A DNA stretch of 64,000 bases from Phormidium sp. FACHB-1136 (lineage in GTDB: Bacteria > Cyanobacteriota > Cyanobacteriia > Phormidesmidales > Phormidesmidaceae). The stretch lies in the NCBI RefSeq assembly GCF_014697375.1, contig NZ_JACJRS010000025.1:1-64000 (forward strand). The letters are read 5' to 3'. Shown here piece by piece: positions 8,239-17,386 of this stretch. Both the position numbers and the translations under genes were made by a program. A model generated the notes under the pieces. It worked only from the letters and a program-made list of their open reading frames with translations. It was not told the DNA's origin and ran no database searches. Numbering within the stretch: the first letter of the stretch is position 1; each line of letters starts with the position of its first letter.

Positions 8239-8691
8239 TTACTTTTTCACCGGGTGGCCACGGTACTTAATTTCTCCTGTCAAATCGGAGGGAGCAGGCA
8301 TTTGCTTAGAAGCGTCAGTATTGGTACGTCGCCAAGGCTTTCCACGATAAATCCCTTCTGCAACCGTTGCCTCCTCACCATCGGGCTTTTGGGAAGATGG
8401 GGAGCTATATTTAACGCCGCGATAGGTGAAGGTCGGACTATTGTTAGCCGGTGACTCTGACTGGGCTGAACAATCCTCGCTGGTAGAACTGGGCTGAACA
8501 CCTGAAGCTAGCTCATCGCTGACCTCTTGTGTTATCGCATGGGCTGTGAGTCTTTGCAATCCCACAAGACCGAAGCACAAGATCAATAGGAGTACTGGCC
8601 CTGGGGCTTCCAAGAAACCCACAATCACCAGGCCTAGAGCGATCGCTGCACCACAAGTCATCGCCAAAAGCAAGAGCAGTGTTACCAGCAT
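8239..8691 (-). CDS. DUF4278-repeat protein with two N-terminal membrane helices
   Basis: A 150-residue protein. Residues 1-50 hold two hydrophobic helices (MLVTLLLLLAMTCGAAIALG and GPVLLLILCFGLVGL). The rest is a polar tail with three YRG motifs (TYRGVKY, GIYRGKPWRR, IKYRGHPVKK), the hallmark of DUF4278, a short repeat frequent in cyanobacteria and of unknown function. The frame extends to 8757, but the ATG at 8691 has GGGAG about 9 nt upstream and begins directly with the helix, so it is preferred. Confidence 0.7.
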   Translation of the reverse strand: MLVTLLLLLAMTCGAAIALGLVIVGFLEAPGPVLLLILCFGLVGLQRLTAHAITQEVSDELASGVQPSSTSEDCSAQSESPANNSPTFTYRGVKYSSPSSQKPDGEEATVAEGIYRGKPWRRTNTDASKQMPAPSDLTGEIKYRGHPVKK

Positions 8692-8864
8692 GAATCTCAA
8701 CTCCCAGGATCTTGAACTACGGCTTGAACGTTGCAAGGACTCAAGCGTAGGACACATAGCAATCTATGACCGTTCCCAGCTTTACCGATCATCAGTCACT
8801 CGCAACAAGACTCGCTCATCGCACGACCGAGAAATATACCACTGGCTGATTCCAGAGTTTGTAG

Positions 8865-9136
8865 GGTGGGCACTGCCCACCACCCCACTATTCACCCCCC
8901 CCCTCCCCCTCAAACTCAACCACAGCCTCCTTCCCTCCACAACAGCATCCCCAATCCTCACCATAAAACCCATCCCTGACAAACCGCCGAAAACTCGAAA
9001 ACTCCCACTGATGGGGGCACTCCACCAAGCCATGCTTCACCGGGTTGTAATGCAAATAATTGATATGCCCCACCCAATCCGCCTCATCGCGAATAAGGCG
9101 CACCGGGTCAGACGCACCTTGACCCAATTGATTCAC
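8865..9136 (-). pseudogene. RAYT-derived element 3: REP plus RAYT C-terminal part
   Basis: A REP palindrome at 8865-8881 is followed on the minus strand by a frame (8888-9136) encoding RDEADWVGHINYLHYNPVKH, then GLVECPHQWEFSSFRRFVRD and GFYGEDWG. This is the C-terminal third of a RAYT transposase. The upstream two-thirds are missing and replaced by an ISKra4-like remnant on the opposite strand. The protein tail (CCCGGKEAVVEFEGEG) is shared with element 2, so both derive from the same parent. Confidence 0.7.
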
Positions 9137-9436
9137 CTACCCGGTTGGTCGGACTCTGCCTTCTCCACCCTGCGTCAGGTGCAGACCTACTTCTAGCGGC
9201 ACCACCACACTCGCTATCGGCACTTTGAACGACTGGGCCTTCACTTAGGCTCAGGGATGGTCGAAAGTGCCTGTAAATGGCTCATTCAACAGCGATTCAA
9301 GGGCGTTGGCATGCGCTGGAGCTAGGACGGCTTTAACCACCTCCTGCTGCTCAGACTAGCCTGGGCCGATCACCGCTTTGATGACCTCTTTCCCTCGGTA
9401 CCGAAGGAACGGCCTGCCCCCTCCCCCAACTCGTAG
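9116..9436 (+). pseudogene. ISKra4-like transposase, C-terminal remnant with stops
   Basis: One plus-strand frame reads through two in-frame stops (9194-9196 and within the TRP-SER-stop at about 9322-9327) and contains HFERLGLHLGSGMVESACKW, LIQQRFKGVGMRWS and DGFNHLLLLRLAWADHRFDD. The GSGxxESACKxxxxxRxKxxGMRWS signature is that of the C-terminal domain of ISKra4-group transposases. It is a decayed fragment abutting RAYT element 3. Confidence 0.55.
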
Positions 9437-9604
9437 ATACGCCCCAGGTCGGCGTCTCCGCGAGAGCGATGGTGACATAATCTAGTTTCCTGACCTCTTT
9501 TACTCAATTTGAGTTGAAAAATAAAATACTTACTCATGTTAGATTGCTTGTGCTATGGTCGGTGCAAGTTCTTTTAGTTGAGGTGGCAAACACGTGCAAG
9601 CCAG

Positions 9605-9991
9605 ATGACCCGTTACTCATTGGATATATCAGACACTGAAAAGAGACAAATTGAGTCTTGCCGTAGTGATCTGAGTTGGAAAGAGCTCAGTTTTGGGGCA
9701 AAGCTGAGAGTGTTGATATTCGAGCAGGTTGAAATGCTAGAAGAAGAGAACACTAAAATGATCGACTTAAACCGTGCTGCCAACATGGCTGAAATGTACG
9801 CTAAAGCTTGTCCTGGAGGCATCAATGGCTCATTAAACGGTGCTGTAATTGACATTGTGGATACAGCCAAGATGGCTCGTTACCGTATGGCGGAAATGTT
9901 TGGCATGGATCCTCAGGACGTCCCTCTAGAGTCCTGTATCAAGGTCGCTATCGAGGCACTCTTGAAGGCTCAACAAGATCCAGCGTCATGA
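9605..9991 (+). CDS. Hypothetical helical protein
   Basis: A 128-residue soluble protein from the ATG at 9605; the frame can be opened from a TTG at 9578. It is mostly helical, with a likely coiled-coil stretch (LRVLIFEQVEMLEEENTKMI) and a conserved-looking C-terminal half (MARYRMAEMFGMDPQDVPLE). I do not recognise the family. Codon use is less GC-biased than in the core genes. The gene stands alone between an IS remnant and a sugar-transferase-like gene, so it is probably part of the accessory island. Confidence 0.5.
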   Translation: MTRYSLDISDTEKRQIESCRSDLSWKELSFGAKLRVLIFEQVEMLEEENTKMIDLNRAANMAEMYAKACPGGINGSLNGAVIDIVDTAKMARYRMAEMFGMDPQDVPLESCIKVAIEALLKAQQDPAS

Positions 9992-10202
9992 TTGCCCAGA
10001 ATATCTAGCCCTCAATCCCCGGTAAGCGTTGGGTTCTGCTTCGCTGCCCCCAACCTAAAAGCTGAAAAACGGGGTGTTATCTTGTAGAACCAATAGACTA
10101 TCCTCGGCATAGTGGTTGTTAGCGATCTAGTCTGATATCACATTCTTTTGCTGGGTAGACTGTGGGCCAATAGTCTCATCATATTTTCACCAAGAGGAAA
10201 CC

Positions 10203-11099
10203 GTGAAGATATCAACTTATCTAAAAATTAATGCCAAGTATTCCAATCCATTTGTATTTAGCCTGACTAGTCGTGGCTTTTACTCCGAGATTAATAATCT
10301 GCTGAATGCGATTCTTTTTGGATTGATTACCAAGCGCAGACTTTATGTCGATCAGTCTAGCTTTGCAGGGGGAGATTTAAAATGGGCCGATTTATATCAA
10401 TCAGATTTGCCATGGGTCACTAAGGATATCCAGAATCTTGTTGACCCGCGATGGATCATCGAAGGAGTTGAAGGAACAGGTTTTTGGGATATAAGTAGCT
10501 TCATCAATGAGCGCCATCGTAACCGGATATTTTTCCTCTTAAGATCCTACGGCTTTTATGGAGGTATCTTTGCTGCAAAACGTCACTTAGCTCATCAATT
10601 CTGTCAACCCGTTGTGCCTCTCAATTGGCCAGAGTCTTTACAATTGCCCTATGCTGCAATACATGTTCGACGAGGAGACAAGATTAAGGGATATATTTCA
10701 CCACGCAGTGGTGAACTCATCATCGATGGTGATCAGGTAATCTTGGATGAATACCTATCTATTCTTCGTAGGCGATCTCCTCATCTCAAAAGTCTTTTTG
10801 TAATGACAGACGATTATCAGGTCATTGACGAACTCAAGACTATAGATCCAAGCCTAAATATCTTTACTTTTTGCGAGAAAGAAGAGCAGGGCTACACACA
10901 AGATGAATTTAACGGACTAGGATCACAATCAAAAACAATGGCGATCAGAAAACTGATCTCAGAAGTTGATATCGCCTGTAATTCCCAAATTTTTGTCGGA
11001 TGCTATAAATCAAATGTTTCTCGCTACATTGCTCTAGCCCATAAGTACCCAAAGCAGTGTTATAGTGCCGACGCTCAAAAAAAATGGGACCCCTGTTAA
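10203..11099 (+). CDS. Fucosyltransferase-like (NodZ/FUT8/POFUT-fold) glycosyltransferase
   Basis: A 298-residue protein starting at a GTG with GAGG about 6 nt upstream. Features of the GDP-fucose transferase superfamily are visible: the N-terminal GFYSEINNLLNAILFG, the nucleotide-sugar motif IHVRRGDKI (about residues 153-161), and a C-terminal acceptor-side motif IFVGCYKSNVSRYIALAHKY, which corresponds to the SSN(V)xR element of alpha-1,2/1,6 transferases. The sugar and acceptor are not predictable. It is AT-rich compared with the core genes and has no glycan operon beside it, consistent with transfer. A 200-nt gap with a small hairpin precedes it. Confidence 0.65.
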   Translation: MKISTYLKINAKYSNPFVFSLTSRGFYSEINNLLNAILFGLITKRRLYVDQSSFAGGDLKWADLYQSDLPWVTKDIQNLVDPRWIIEGVEGTGFWDISSFINERHRNRIFFLLRSYGFYGGIFAAKRHLAHQFCQPVVPLNWPESLQLPYAAIHVRRGDKIKGYISPRSGELIIDGDQVILDEYLSILRRRSPHLKSLFVMTDDYQVIDELKTIDPSLNIFTFCEKEEQGYTQDEFNGLGSQSKTMAIRKLISEVDIACNSQIFVGCYKSNVSRYIALAHKYPKQCYSADAQKKWDPC

Positions 11100-11348
11100 A
11101 TGAGATCGGGCCGGACTTCAACTGTAAGAAACGACCTCATCGGATTAAGCCAAGGGGTGGCGTTGCCCCCTCGGCCCCTGCCATAGGCTGGCGTAGACCT
11201 AGCTTCCTAACTTCTAGCCATACACCAGATTTGACAATATCTCCTGGGATCGCTCAATGACGGTATTGAATCCCAGAAATCCACCGTGGGCGGGGCCATC
11301 CAGCGATGGGCTCCGCTATGCTGAAAGGACTACCGAAAGAGCGAATCT

Positions 11349-12131
11349 ATGCGACTCCATGCCGGGTGCGAGCTTTTATTTGAGACGCAGGAATCGGCAC
11401 CCTTGATATTGATGCTTCAGCCCCAGGAAGGAGCCGCCCAGCGCATTCTTCAGGCCAGCTTACAGGTTAATCCCCAGGTGCCCACCCTGGACTACGTAGA
11501 TAGCTATGGCAACCTCTGTCAGCGGCTGATGGCCCCCCCTGGACACCTGCGGGTACGCAGCACCATCACCGCCCAGGTCGCCCATCACATCGATGTCCAG
11601 TTTGGGGCTGGGTTTGTGCCTGTGCAAGACTTACCCAATGCGACCCTGCCGTTTTTGCTACCCAGCCGCTACTGTCAGTCCGACCTGATGGCCGATTTAG
11701 CCCACGCCATTACCGCCGACATCGAACCCGCCTACGATCAAGTCGAGGCCATCCGCCACTGGATTCACACCCACATTGAATACCGCTACGACACCAGCGA
11801 TGCCTCTACCTCAGCCCTAGACACCGAGAAAACCCGAGTCGGGGTATGTCGCGACTTTGTGCATCTCGGCATTGCTCTTTGCCGCAGCCTCACGATTCCG
11901 GCCCGCATGGTGGTGGGGTATCTGTACGACCTCAAACCCATGGATCTCCACGCCTGGTTTGAAGCCTACGTGGGCCACCGCTGGTATACCTTTGATGCGA
12001 CCCAGCCGGAACCCCGAGGGGATCGGATCATCATCGCCTACGGTCGAGACGCCGCTGATGTAGCGCTGGCGACCCAGTATGGGCCACTACAGCTCACTGA
12101 AATGGAGGTTTGGGTCAAGGCTGTTTCCTAA
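11349..12131 (+). CDS. Transglutaminase-like cysteine protease domain protein
   Basis: A 260-residue protein of the bacterial transglutaminase-like family. An N-terminal beta domain (about residues 1-95, LHAGCELLFETQESAPLILM) is followed by the TGc core. The triad is complete: Cys167 in RVGVCRDFVHLGIALCRSL, His201 in MDLHAWFEAYVG, Asp216 in WYTFDATQ. Members are cytosolic peptidases or amidases, often linked to circularly permuted ATP-grasp genes, none of which is present here. The start ATG at 11349 is preceded by GAAAGAG. Confidence 0.85.
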   Translation: MRLHAGCELLFETQESAPLILMLQPQEGAAQRILQASLQVNPQVPTLDYVDSYGNLCQRLMAPPGHLRVRSTITAQVAHHIDVQFGAGFVPVQDLPNATLPFLLPSRYCQSDLMADLAHAITADIEPAYDQVEAIRHWIHTHIEYRYDTSDASTSALDTEKTRVGVCRDFVHLGIALCRSLTIPARMVVGYLYDLKPMDLHAWFEAYVGHRWYTFDATQPEPRGDRIIIAYGRDAADVALATQYGPLQLTEMEVWVKAVS

Positions 12132-12235
12132 GAAATAAGCGTGATCCGTGAAAGCCGATCCATACCTACTAAAATGAAGGTAGGCCAGCGATCATATCAT
12201 CCATGGCAATCGCTAGTGCGAATACCTAAATCAGC

Positions 12236-12382
12236 TTAACGCCTTGGCTTTTGCCTGGGCTTAAATGCCCCTATTGCTTCTGTAAGACTTGTCAAATCCC
12301 ATAGTGTTGTGATCTTGGCTGGGTAGGCAAGACACTGCTCTAAATTATCAATTCGGTGTTTACTAATGACGTAAATGTCCAT
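12236..12382 (-). CDS. Possible 48-residue ORF
   Basis: In the otherwise empty 12132-12438 gap, a minus-strand frame starts at ATG 12382 (MDIYVISKHRIDNLEQCLAY) and ends at 12236 with a basic tail (KPRQKPRR). The composition is protein-like, but there is no clear ribosome-binding site and no family I recognise. Confidence 0.25.
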   Translation of the reverse strand: MDIYVISKHRIDNLEQCLAYPAKITTLWDLTSLTEAIGAFKPRQKPRR

Positions 12383-12438
12383 TCTAGACCGTTGTATCTA
12401 GACCGCCGCAATCAAGTCCTTCAATTAGGTGACCCATC

Positions 12439-12546
12439 ATGGGAAAAGAAAGGAAGGGTAATAAGGAAGCTAAGAAACCCAAGGCGAATACTGACGGAAC
12501 GAAGAAGCCCAAAAAAGATCCTAAGCGCTACGACTCTCCTGCATAA
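12439..12546 (+). CDS. Tiny lysine-rich protein (MGKERKGNKEAKKPK type)
   Basis: A 35-residue frame beginning MGKERKGNKEAKKPKA and ending KKPKKDPKRYDSPA. About 40 percent of the residues are Lys or Arg. Very short proteins beginning M-(G/A)-KERKGNKEAKKPK occur in many bacteria and are annotated only as hypothetical. The high charge suggests nucleic-acid or ribosome association, which is inference. The ribosome-binding site is weak (GGTGA). Confidence 0.5.
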   Translation: MGKERKGNKEAKKPKANTDGTKKPKKDPKRYDSPA

Positions 12547-12773
12547 CGGTTCATTTTTTCCTTGAGGTTAGGAATCTGGGATTCATTGTCTTTCAACGGC
12601 TCCCATTTCCGAAACCCTCGTAAATCATACATTAGGTAACACCCGATGCACCGTATCGGATTGACCTGTTGAGGGTCGTCATCTCTTTCTAGAGAATCAC
12701 AAAGATAAAGATCCAATACGGTCTAACGTTTAACCAATTTCACTTTAATATACCCGCCTAGAGGAGTTTAACG

Positions 12774-13073
12774 ATGTCATCTTCTTTAACCAAAGGAACC
12801 CTGGTTACCATTATCGGCGAAGCCGTTCTACAAAATCGGCTCATCCATCTCCTCACTGAACTTCAGGTTACGGGCTATACCCTAGTGCCAGCCCAGGGCG
12901 CGGGTAGCCATGGCCGACGGATGGGTGATATTGCAGGCTATAACACCAATATTGAGCTTAAAACTCTGGTTACCTCCGATTGTTCTGACCATCTAATTGA
13001 AGCCCTCAAACCCTTCCAAGACACCCATGCTCTGATTGTTTTTCGTCAAACCGTAGAAGGTCTGTTTGACTGA
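12774..13073 (+). CDS. PII-like signalling protein
   Basis: A 99-residue protein with the ferredoxin-like pattern of PII-family proteins: beta-1 LVTIIGEAVLQNRLIHLL, a T-loop-like stretch GAGSHGRRMGDIAGYNTNIE, and a C-terminal strand HALIVFRQTVEGLF. It lacks the uridylylation or phosphorylation loop of GlnB and resembles the diverged PII-like group that includes SbtB, but is not SbtB itself. No transporter or enzyme partner lies next to it. A good GAGGAG site stands about 8 nt before the ATG. Confidence 0.65.
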   Translation: MSSSLTKGTLVTIIGEAVLQNRLIHLLTELQVTGYTLVPAQGAGSHGRRMGDIAGYNTNIELKTLVTSDCSDHLIEALKPFQDTHALIVFRQTVEGLFD

Positions 13074-13177
13074 GTGGTTGCGGCTAGGGATCCCCTGGCC
13101 CTCGTTCAGCGCAAGTTTGGGCCTGTTCTGCGGGGAAATTTCTCAGAGGCCCCTGTCGGGAGTACATCACTGGTGTT

Positions 13178-16100
13178 CTAGGGCGATGTCCCAACTCCTG
13201 GCTCTAGTGGCGCACAGAGGACGCGGTTGCGGCCAGCGGCCTTGGCTTGGTAAAGGGCTTGGTCGGCTTTCTGCAAGAGTTCAGCGCCCGTTTGGCCATG
13301 CTGCGGAAAACAGGCCACCCCCAAGGAGGCGGTAATGGTGGGCACGGGCTGTCCTCCATGGATGAAGGTCAGTTGGCCAATCTGGTGGCGCAGGGCTTCG
13401 GCCCGAGTGGCGGTGTCGGCCAGGGACGTTTGGGGCAAAATTAGGGTAAATTCTTCGCCGCCGTAGCGACAGGCGAGGTCTGACAGGCGAGTGCCCCCTT
13501 TCAGCACTTGGGCAATAGCCTGGAGTACCTGATCTCCAAAGTCGTGGCCATAGGTGTCGTTAAACGACTTGAAGTGATCGGCATCGAGCATGATCACGCC
13601 AATGGTGGTCTGGTGGCGCTGGGCACTGGCCATTTCGTGCTGGAGGGCTTCTTCCAGGTAGCGGCGGTTATACAGCCCCGTCAGCGGATCGCGAATGCTT
13701 TGCTCCCGCAGGGTTTCGCGCAGGTGGAGGTTGGAGATGGCCAGGGCGATCTGTTCGGCGACGGCGTGGGCCAGTTGCCGTTTGGCCACGGGCAAGGCCG
13801 CTGGGGTGACGGCACTGAGGTACAGCAGCCCAGAAATTTCGCCCTGGGCCATCATGGGGATGCAGAGTGTGACCACCCCTGCCTCTGCAATCACGTGCTG
13901 GCAGTGTCGTTGGGTCTGTCCGGCGGGTACCCAATATCCCCGCCCTCGCCGCAAGGCCCAGCAATCTGTGCGACGAAACTCGGGCTCTGAGCGGAGGGGG
14001 TGCCCCCAGGTGGCTTGGGCCTCCAGCGGGCGACCGGGGGCGGGAGTGGTAAAAATGCCCCCCGTACAGTCGGGAAACAGCGGTTGCAGCAGGTCGGCAA
14101 GGGCCACGTAGGCTTCGTCTAGGGTTAAACAGGCCTGCAAGAAATCGCTCATGGTGCTGAGCAGCACCATGTCTTCGTTGCGCTGGCGCAGGTCGGCTAG
14201 GCGAACCTCTAGCTGTTGGTGAGCCTGCTGCAAGGCGGCTTCGGCGGCTTTGCGGTCGCTGATGTCAATCACAACGCCATACCAAACGATGTCGCCATTC
14301 TCCCGGCGCTGGGGTTGAGATCGGCCCTGAAGCCATTTGACCGCACCGCTGGGGGTGATGATGCGCCACTCGTGCTCAAAGGGGGCTAGGGTGTTGATGC
14401 TGCACTGCACCGCCGCGTTATACCCCGCTCGATCTTCGGGGTGAATGCCGTCTAACAGCACGGCGGCATCGGCGAGAATATCGGCCACCCGGAGTCCATG
14501 CATTGCTTCGACGGCTTGGCTCATATGCTCAAACTGGAAGGTGCCATCGGGGTGCATGACCAAAATGTAGAGATTGGCTGGCGACGCATTCGACAGTCTC
14601 CAAAACCGCGCTTCACTTTCTTTTAGGGCTAGTTCGGCCTGTTTGAGATCATGAATATCGCGGCCCACCGACTGGAGCTCTAGCAAGGTGCCCTGGTCGT
14701 CATAAATGCCCTGATTGATCCATTGCATCCACCGCACATCGCCTTTAACGATGGCGCGATGCTCCACCATGCCAATGGGGTTCTCCGGCGATAACTGGGC
14801 TAGGGCCTGATCGATCAGGGTTTGATCGGTGGCGTAGACTCTGGGTTGATAGGGCTGTCCAATCACCTCCGGTTTAGACAGTCCGTAGTAGCGGCAAAAG
14901 GCATCATTCACAAAGACCAGAGTGCCATCGGATTGAAAGCGAGTAATGAGCTCTGTTTGCTCATCCAAAATAGATAAATAACGGGCCTCCGATTGGCGCA
15001 GTGCGACTTCCATGGCCTTGCGATCACTAATATCCAGTACCACCCCAAACCAGAGAATATCTTGGTTGGGCAACCGTTCGTGGCGAGCGTTGACCTGGAG
15101 CCACTTGGTTTTGCCTGAGGGCGTAATCACGCGCCATTCGTGGCGGAAGGGCTGATGGGTTGCCACACTATAGTTGCGGGCGGCCACAAACCCAGCCCGA
15201 TCATCGGGATGGTACAGGTTGAAGATCACGCTGGCATCGGCGAGGGCCGCTTCGACCTCAACTTCTAACAGTTCTGAGGCGGCGGCGCTGCCATAGATAA
15301 ACTGTGTGGATTCATCCGGTTTCACAATGGAGCTATACAGTATCCCCGGCAGGGTAGCCGCCATTTTTTGGAAGCGGGCCTCACTGTCGGCCAGTTTTTG
15401 GGCATTGAGCTGAAGATCGGCCTCAAACTGCTTCCGATCACTGACATCCAGCAGCAGGCCATACCAGGTCACGCTGCCGTCGCTGCGTCGGATCGGCTGA
15501 GAACTGGCCTCTAACCACTTCAACTGGCCCGAGGGTGTGATGTTGCGAAAGGCGAGGGAAAAGGGCTTCAGGGTGTCGGCGCTGTCGGCCACGGCGGCAT
15601 CGTGGCTAGGGCGATCTTCCGGGTGGATTTGGGCCAGCACCGTTTCGGCATCGGCCACAATTTGCTCCGGCGTTAGCTCCAGAATGCTCTGGCTGGCCGA
15701 GCTGACATAGTCAAACCGGGTGAGGCCATCGGTGTGCAGGGTGTAGGTGTAGATCATGCCCGGTACCGCTGCCGCCAACCGTTGAAATTGGGCCTCGCTC
15801 TGGCGGGTGGCCTCTACATCCACCTGGCTTTGAAACAATTGCCGCAGTTGGTCGGCCATTTGGTTAAAGGCCAGGGCCAGGGCTTTGGTTTCAATAATGG
15901 GGCTGGTGGCGGGCACCTGCTGGGTCAGATCGCCCGCAGCTAGGGCGGCACTGGCCTGGGTCAGCCGGGTAATGTGCTTGGTTACGCGCTTGGCAATCAC
16001 TAGACCAGAGGCAATCGCCCCTACCAAGGCCAGCAGGCAGAGTACCCCGGTATGGATTAAGGTCTGCTGCATTTCGGCGGTGAAGTCAGCCTTAGGGATC

Positions 16101-17200
16101 ACCGTCATTACCAGCCAATCAAGACCGTGGGCATTGCGGTAGGGCACCACCGTGATGAAGTCGTGCGTCCCTGGCCCGGAGGCATGGATGGACTGGGGGG
16201 ATTGTAGGCTGGCCAAATCCATCCCGTGCTGGGTTAGGTATGCGTAGGCCCGCTGGATCGTGGGGCTGTCCAAATCCGTGGGTTTCAGCCGCTCAAAGCC
16301 CAGTTCTCCGGGGGGCGTTCTGCTCTCGGCGTTGGGGGTGCTGGTAATGGCGTAGGGGCCGTCTCCGGTGGAGGTGGCCACCACCAAGCCATTGCGCTCC
16401 AAAATCACGACTTCCCCCGTTTTCCCGACCGCTAAATCCGCCAAAAAATCCCCCAATTGGTTCAGGGTAATGTTGACCGCAAACACCCCCAGCAATGCAC
16501 CCCCCTGGTCATACAGGGGGACATGGGCATTGAGGGTGAGCAGGTTGGTACTCCCCAACTGGTAGGGGCCAATCCAGCCCGGTGCTCCGGTGGTCACCGC
16601 CTGACGATACCAGGGGCGGTCGCGCACATCCATATTTTCAATCGTTTCTAGGTAGCGCCCCAGTTGCCCCGCCCCATCCACCCCATAGAGACGACTTGTC
16701 GATGGGTTAGCCGCCTCTGAAATTCCTGCTTCAATGGGAATTTCCCCCGGCTGAAGCTGGGTGTTCACTCCATAGTCTTTGGGGCTGACATGGTGACTGA
16801 TGCGAAAATCCCCCTGGGGGCTACCAAACAGCACGGTCGTTAGGCTCTCCGCCTGACGATGCTGCAAAATCATATAGCGGTGCAGTTGATCTAGATCCTG
16901 GGGATCGATGGCCTGGGCGACCACCGCCGCCACCTGGGCCTGGTTGAACTGGTGGGCCACCTGAAGGTAGTGATCCAGTTCTTGGGTCACTCGCTGCCCC
17001 ACCTGATTCATCAGGGCATAGGCCATCGTTTCTATGGTCTGTTGCCCATGGCGATAGGACAGGTACCCCACGACCCCGACCACCCCAGTCACCTGCACCA
17101 CAAAGGGCAGCGTCAGCAGCAACCGTAGGGGAATGGGCGGCACCTTCGGTTGCAGGTTAAACCGATGCATCCATGGCTTCAAGACATCCTTCACAGCCAA
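13178..17200 (-). CDS. Membrane diguanylate cyclase: dCache-HAMP-PAS(x4)-GAF-GGDEF
   Basis: A 1340-residue sensor cyclase making cyclic-di-GMP. Order: TM1 (about residues 24-48), periplasmic double-Cache sensor (about 50-375), TM2 (about 383-405), HAMP (about 405-457), four PAS/PAC units (about 470-595, 605-730, 740-860, 865-990; each ends in a (D/G)(I/V)SDRK- or DIHDLK-like PAC end), GAF (about 1010-1155), and GGDEF (about 1167-1335). The active-site loop is GGEEF at 1247-1251, preceded by RLSD at 1238-1241, the RxxD product-inhibition site, so the enzyme should be active and feedback-inhibited. No EAL domain is present. The first codon is TTG at 17200; a GTG two codons later is an alternative. 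It is a lone gene. Confidence 0.92.
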   Translation of the reverse strand: MAVKDVLKPWMHRFNLQPKVPPIPLRLLLTLPFVVQVTGVVGVVGYLSYRHGQQTIETMAYALMNQVGQRVTQELDHYLQVAHQFNQAQVAAVVAQAIDPQDLDQLHRYMILQHRQAESLTTVLFGSPQGDFRISHHVSPKDYGVNTQLQPGEIPIEAGISEAANPSTSRLYGVDGAGQLGRYLETIENMDVRDRPWYRQAVTTGAPGWIGPYQLGSTNLLTLNAHVPLYDQGGALLGVFAVNITLNQLGDFLADLAVGKTGEVVILERNGLVVATSTGDGPYAITSTPNAESRTPPGELGFERLKPTDLDSPTIQRAYAYLTQHGMDLASLQSPQSIHASGPGTHDFITVVPYRNAHGLDWLVMTVIPKADFTAEMQQTLIHTGVLCLLALVGAIASGLVIAKRVTKHITRLTQASAALAAGDLTQQVPATSPIIETKALALAFNQMADQLRQLFQSQVDVEATRQSEAQFQRLAAAVPGMIYTYTLHTDGLTRFDYVSSASQSILELTPEQIVADAETVLAQIHPEDRPSHDAAVADSADTLKPFSLAFRNITPSGQLKWLEASSQPIRRSDGSVTWYGLLLDVSDRKQFEADLQLNAQKLADSEARFQKMAATLPGILYSSIVKPDESTQFIYGSAAASELLEVEVEAALADASVIFNLYHPDDRAGFVAARNYSVATHQPFRHEWRVITPSGKTKWLQVNARHERLPNQDILWFGVVLDISDRKAMEVALRQSEARYLSILDEQTELITRFQSDGTLVFVNDAFCRYYGLSKPEVIGQPYQPRVYATDQTLIDQALAQLSPENPIGMVEHRAIVKGDVRWMQWINQGIYDDQGTLLELQSVGRDIHDLKQAELALKESEARFWRLSNASPANLYILVMHPDGTFQFEHMSQAVEAMHGLRVADILADAAVLLDGIHPEDRAGYNAAVQCSINTLAPFEHEWRIITPSGAVKWLQGRSQPQRRENGDIVWYGVVIDISDRKAAEAALQQAHQQLEVRLADLRQRNEDMVLLSTMSDFLQACLTLDEAYVALADLLQPLFPDCTGGIFTTPAPGRPLEAQATWGHPLRSEPEFRRTDCWALRRGRGYWVPAGQTQRHCQHVIAEAGVVTLCIPMMAQGEISGLLYLSAVTPAALPVAKRQLAHAVAEQIALAISNLHLRETLREQSIRDPLTGLYNRRYLEEALQHEMASAQRHQTTIGVIMLDADHFKSFNDTYGHDFGDQVLQAIAQVLKGGTRLSDLACRYGGEEFTLILPQTSLADTATRAEALRHQIGQLTFIHGGQPVPTITASLGVACFPQHGQTGAELLQKADQALYQAKAAGRNRVLCAPLEPGVGTSP

Positions 17201-17282
17201 AAACTACCATGCGATGGAGCATCACGGAACGGAACGGGGGAGGGCCAACCTTCCCCCAAGTGACCTGAGCCATGGTGCCCCC

Positions 17283-17380
17283 CACTATGGCACTCCCACT
17301 ATGGCACTCCCACTATGGCACTCCCACTATGGCACTCCCACTATGGCACTCTCACCATGACACCTCCACTATGGCACCCC
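17283..17380. repeat. 14-bp tandem repeat, seven units
   Basis: The unit CACTATGGCACTCC is repeated from 17283. Four copies are identical, the fifth (17339-17352) has one change, and the last two (to 17380) are degenerate. Fourteen is not a multiple of three and the stretch is not inside a gene. It lies between the cyclase gene and an IS256-type remnant. Confidence 0.85.
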
Positions 17381-17386
17381 CACCGT

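Noticed and set aside
12528-12716. 62-residue minus-strand frame starting MDLYLCDSLERDDDPQQVNP
   Set aside because: Composition is not impossible, but there is no ribosome-binding site or known family and it overlaps the better-supported Lys-rich ORF.
17283-17380. Possible CRISPR array
   Set aside because: Units are contiguous 14-mers without spacers.
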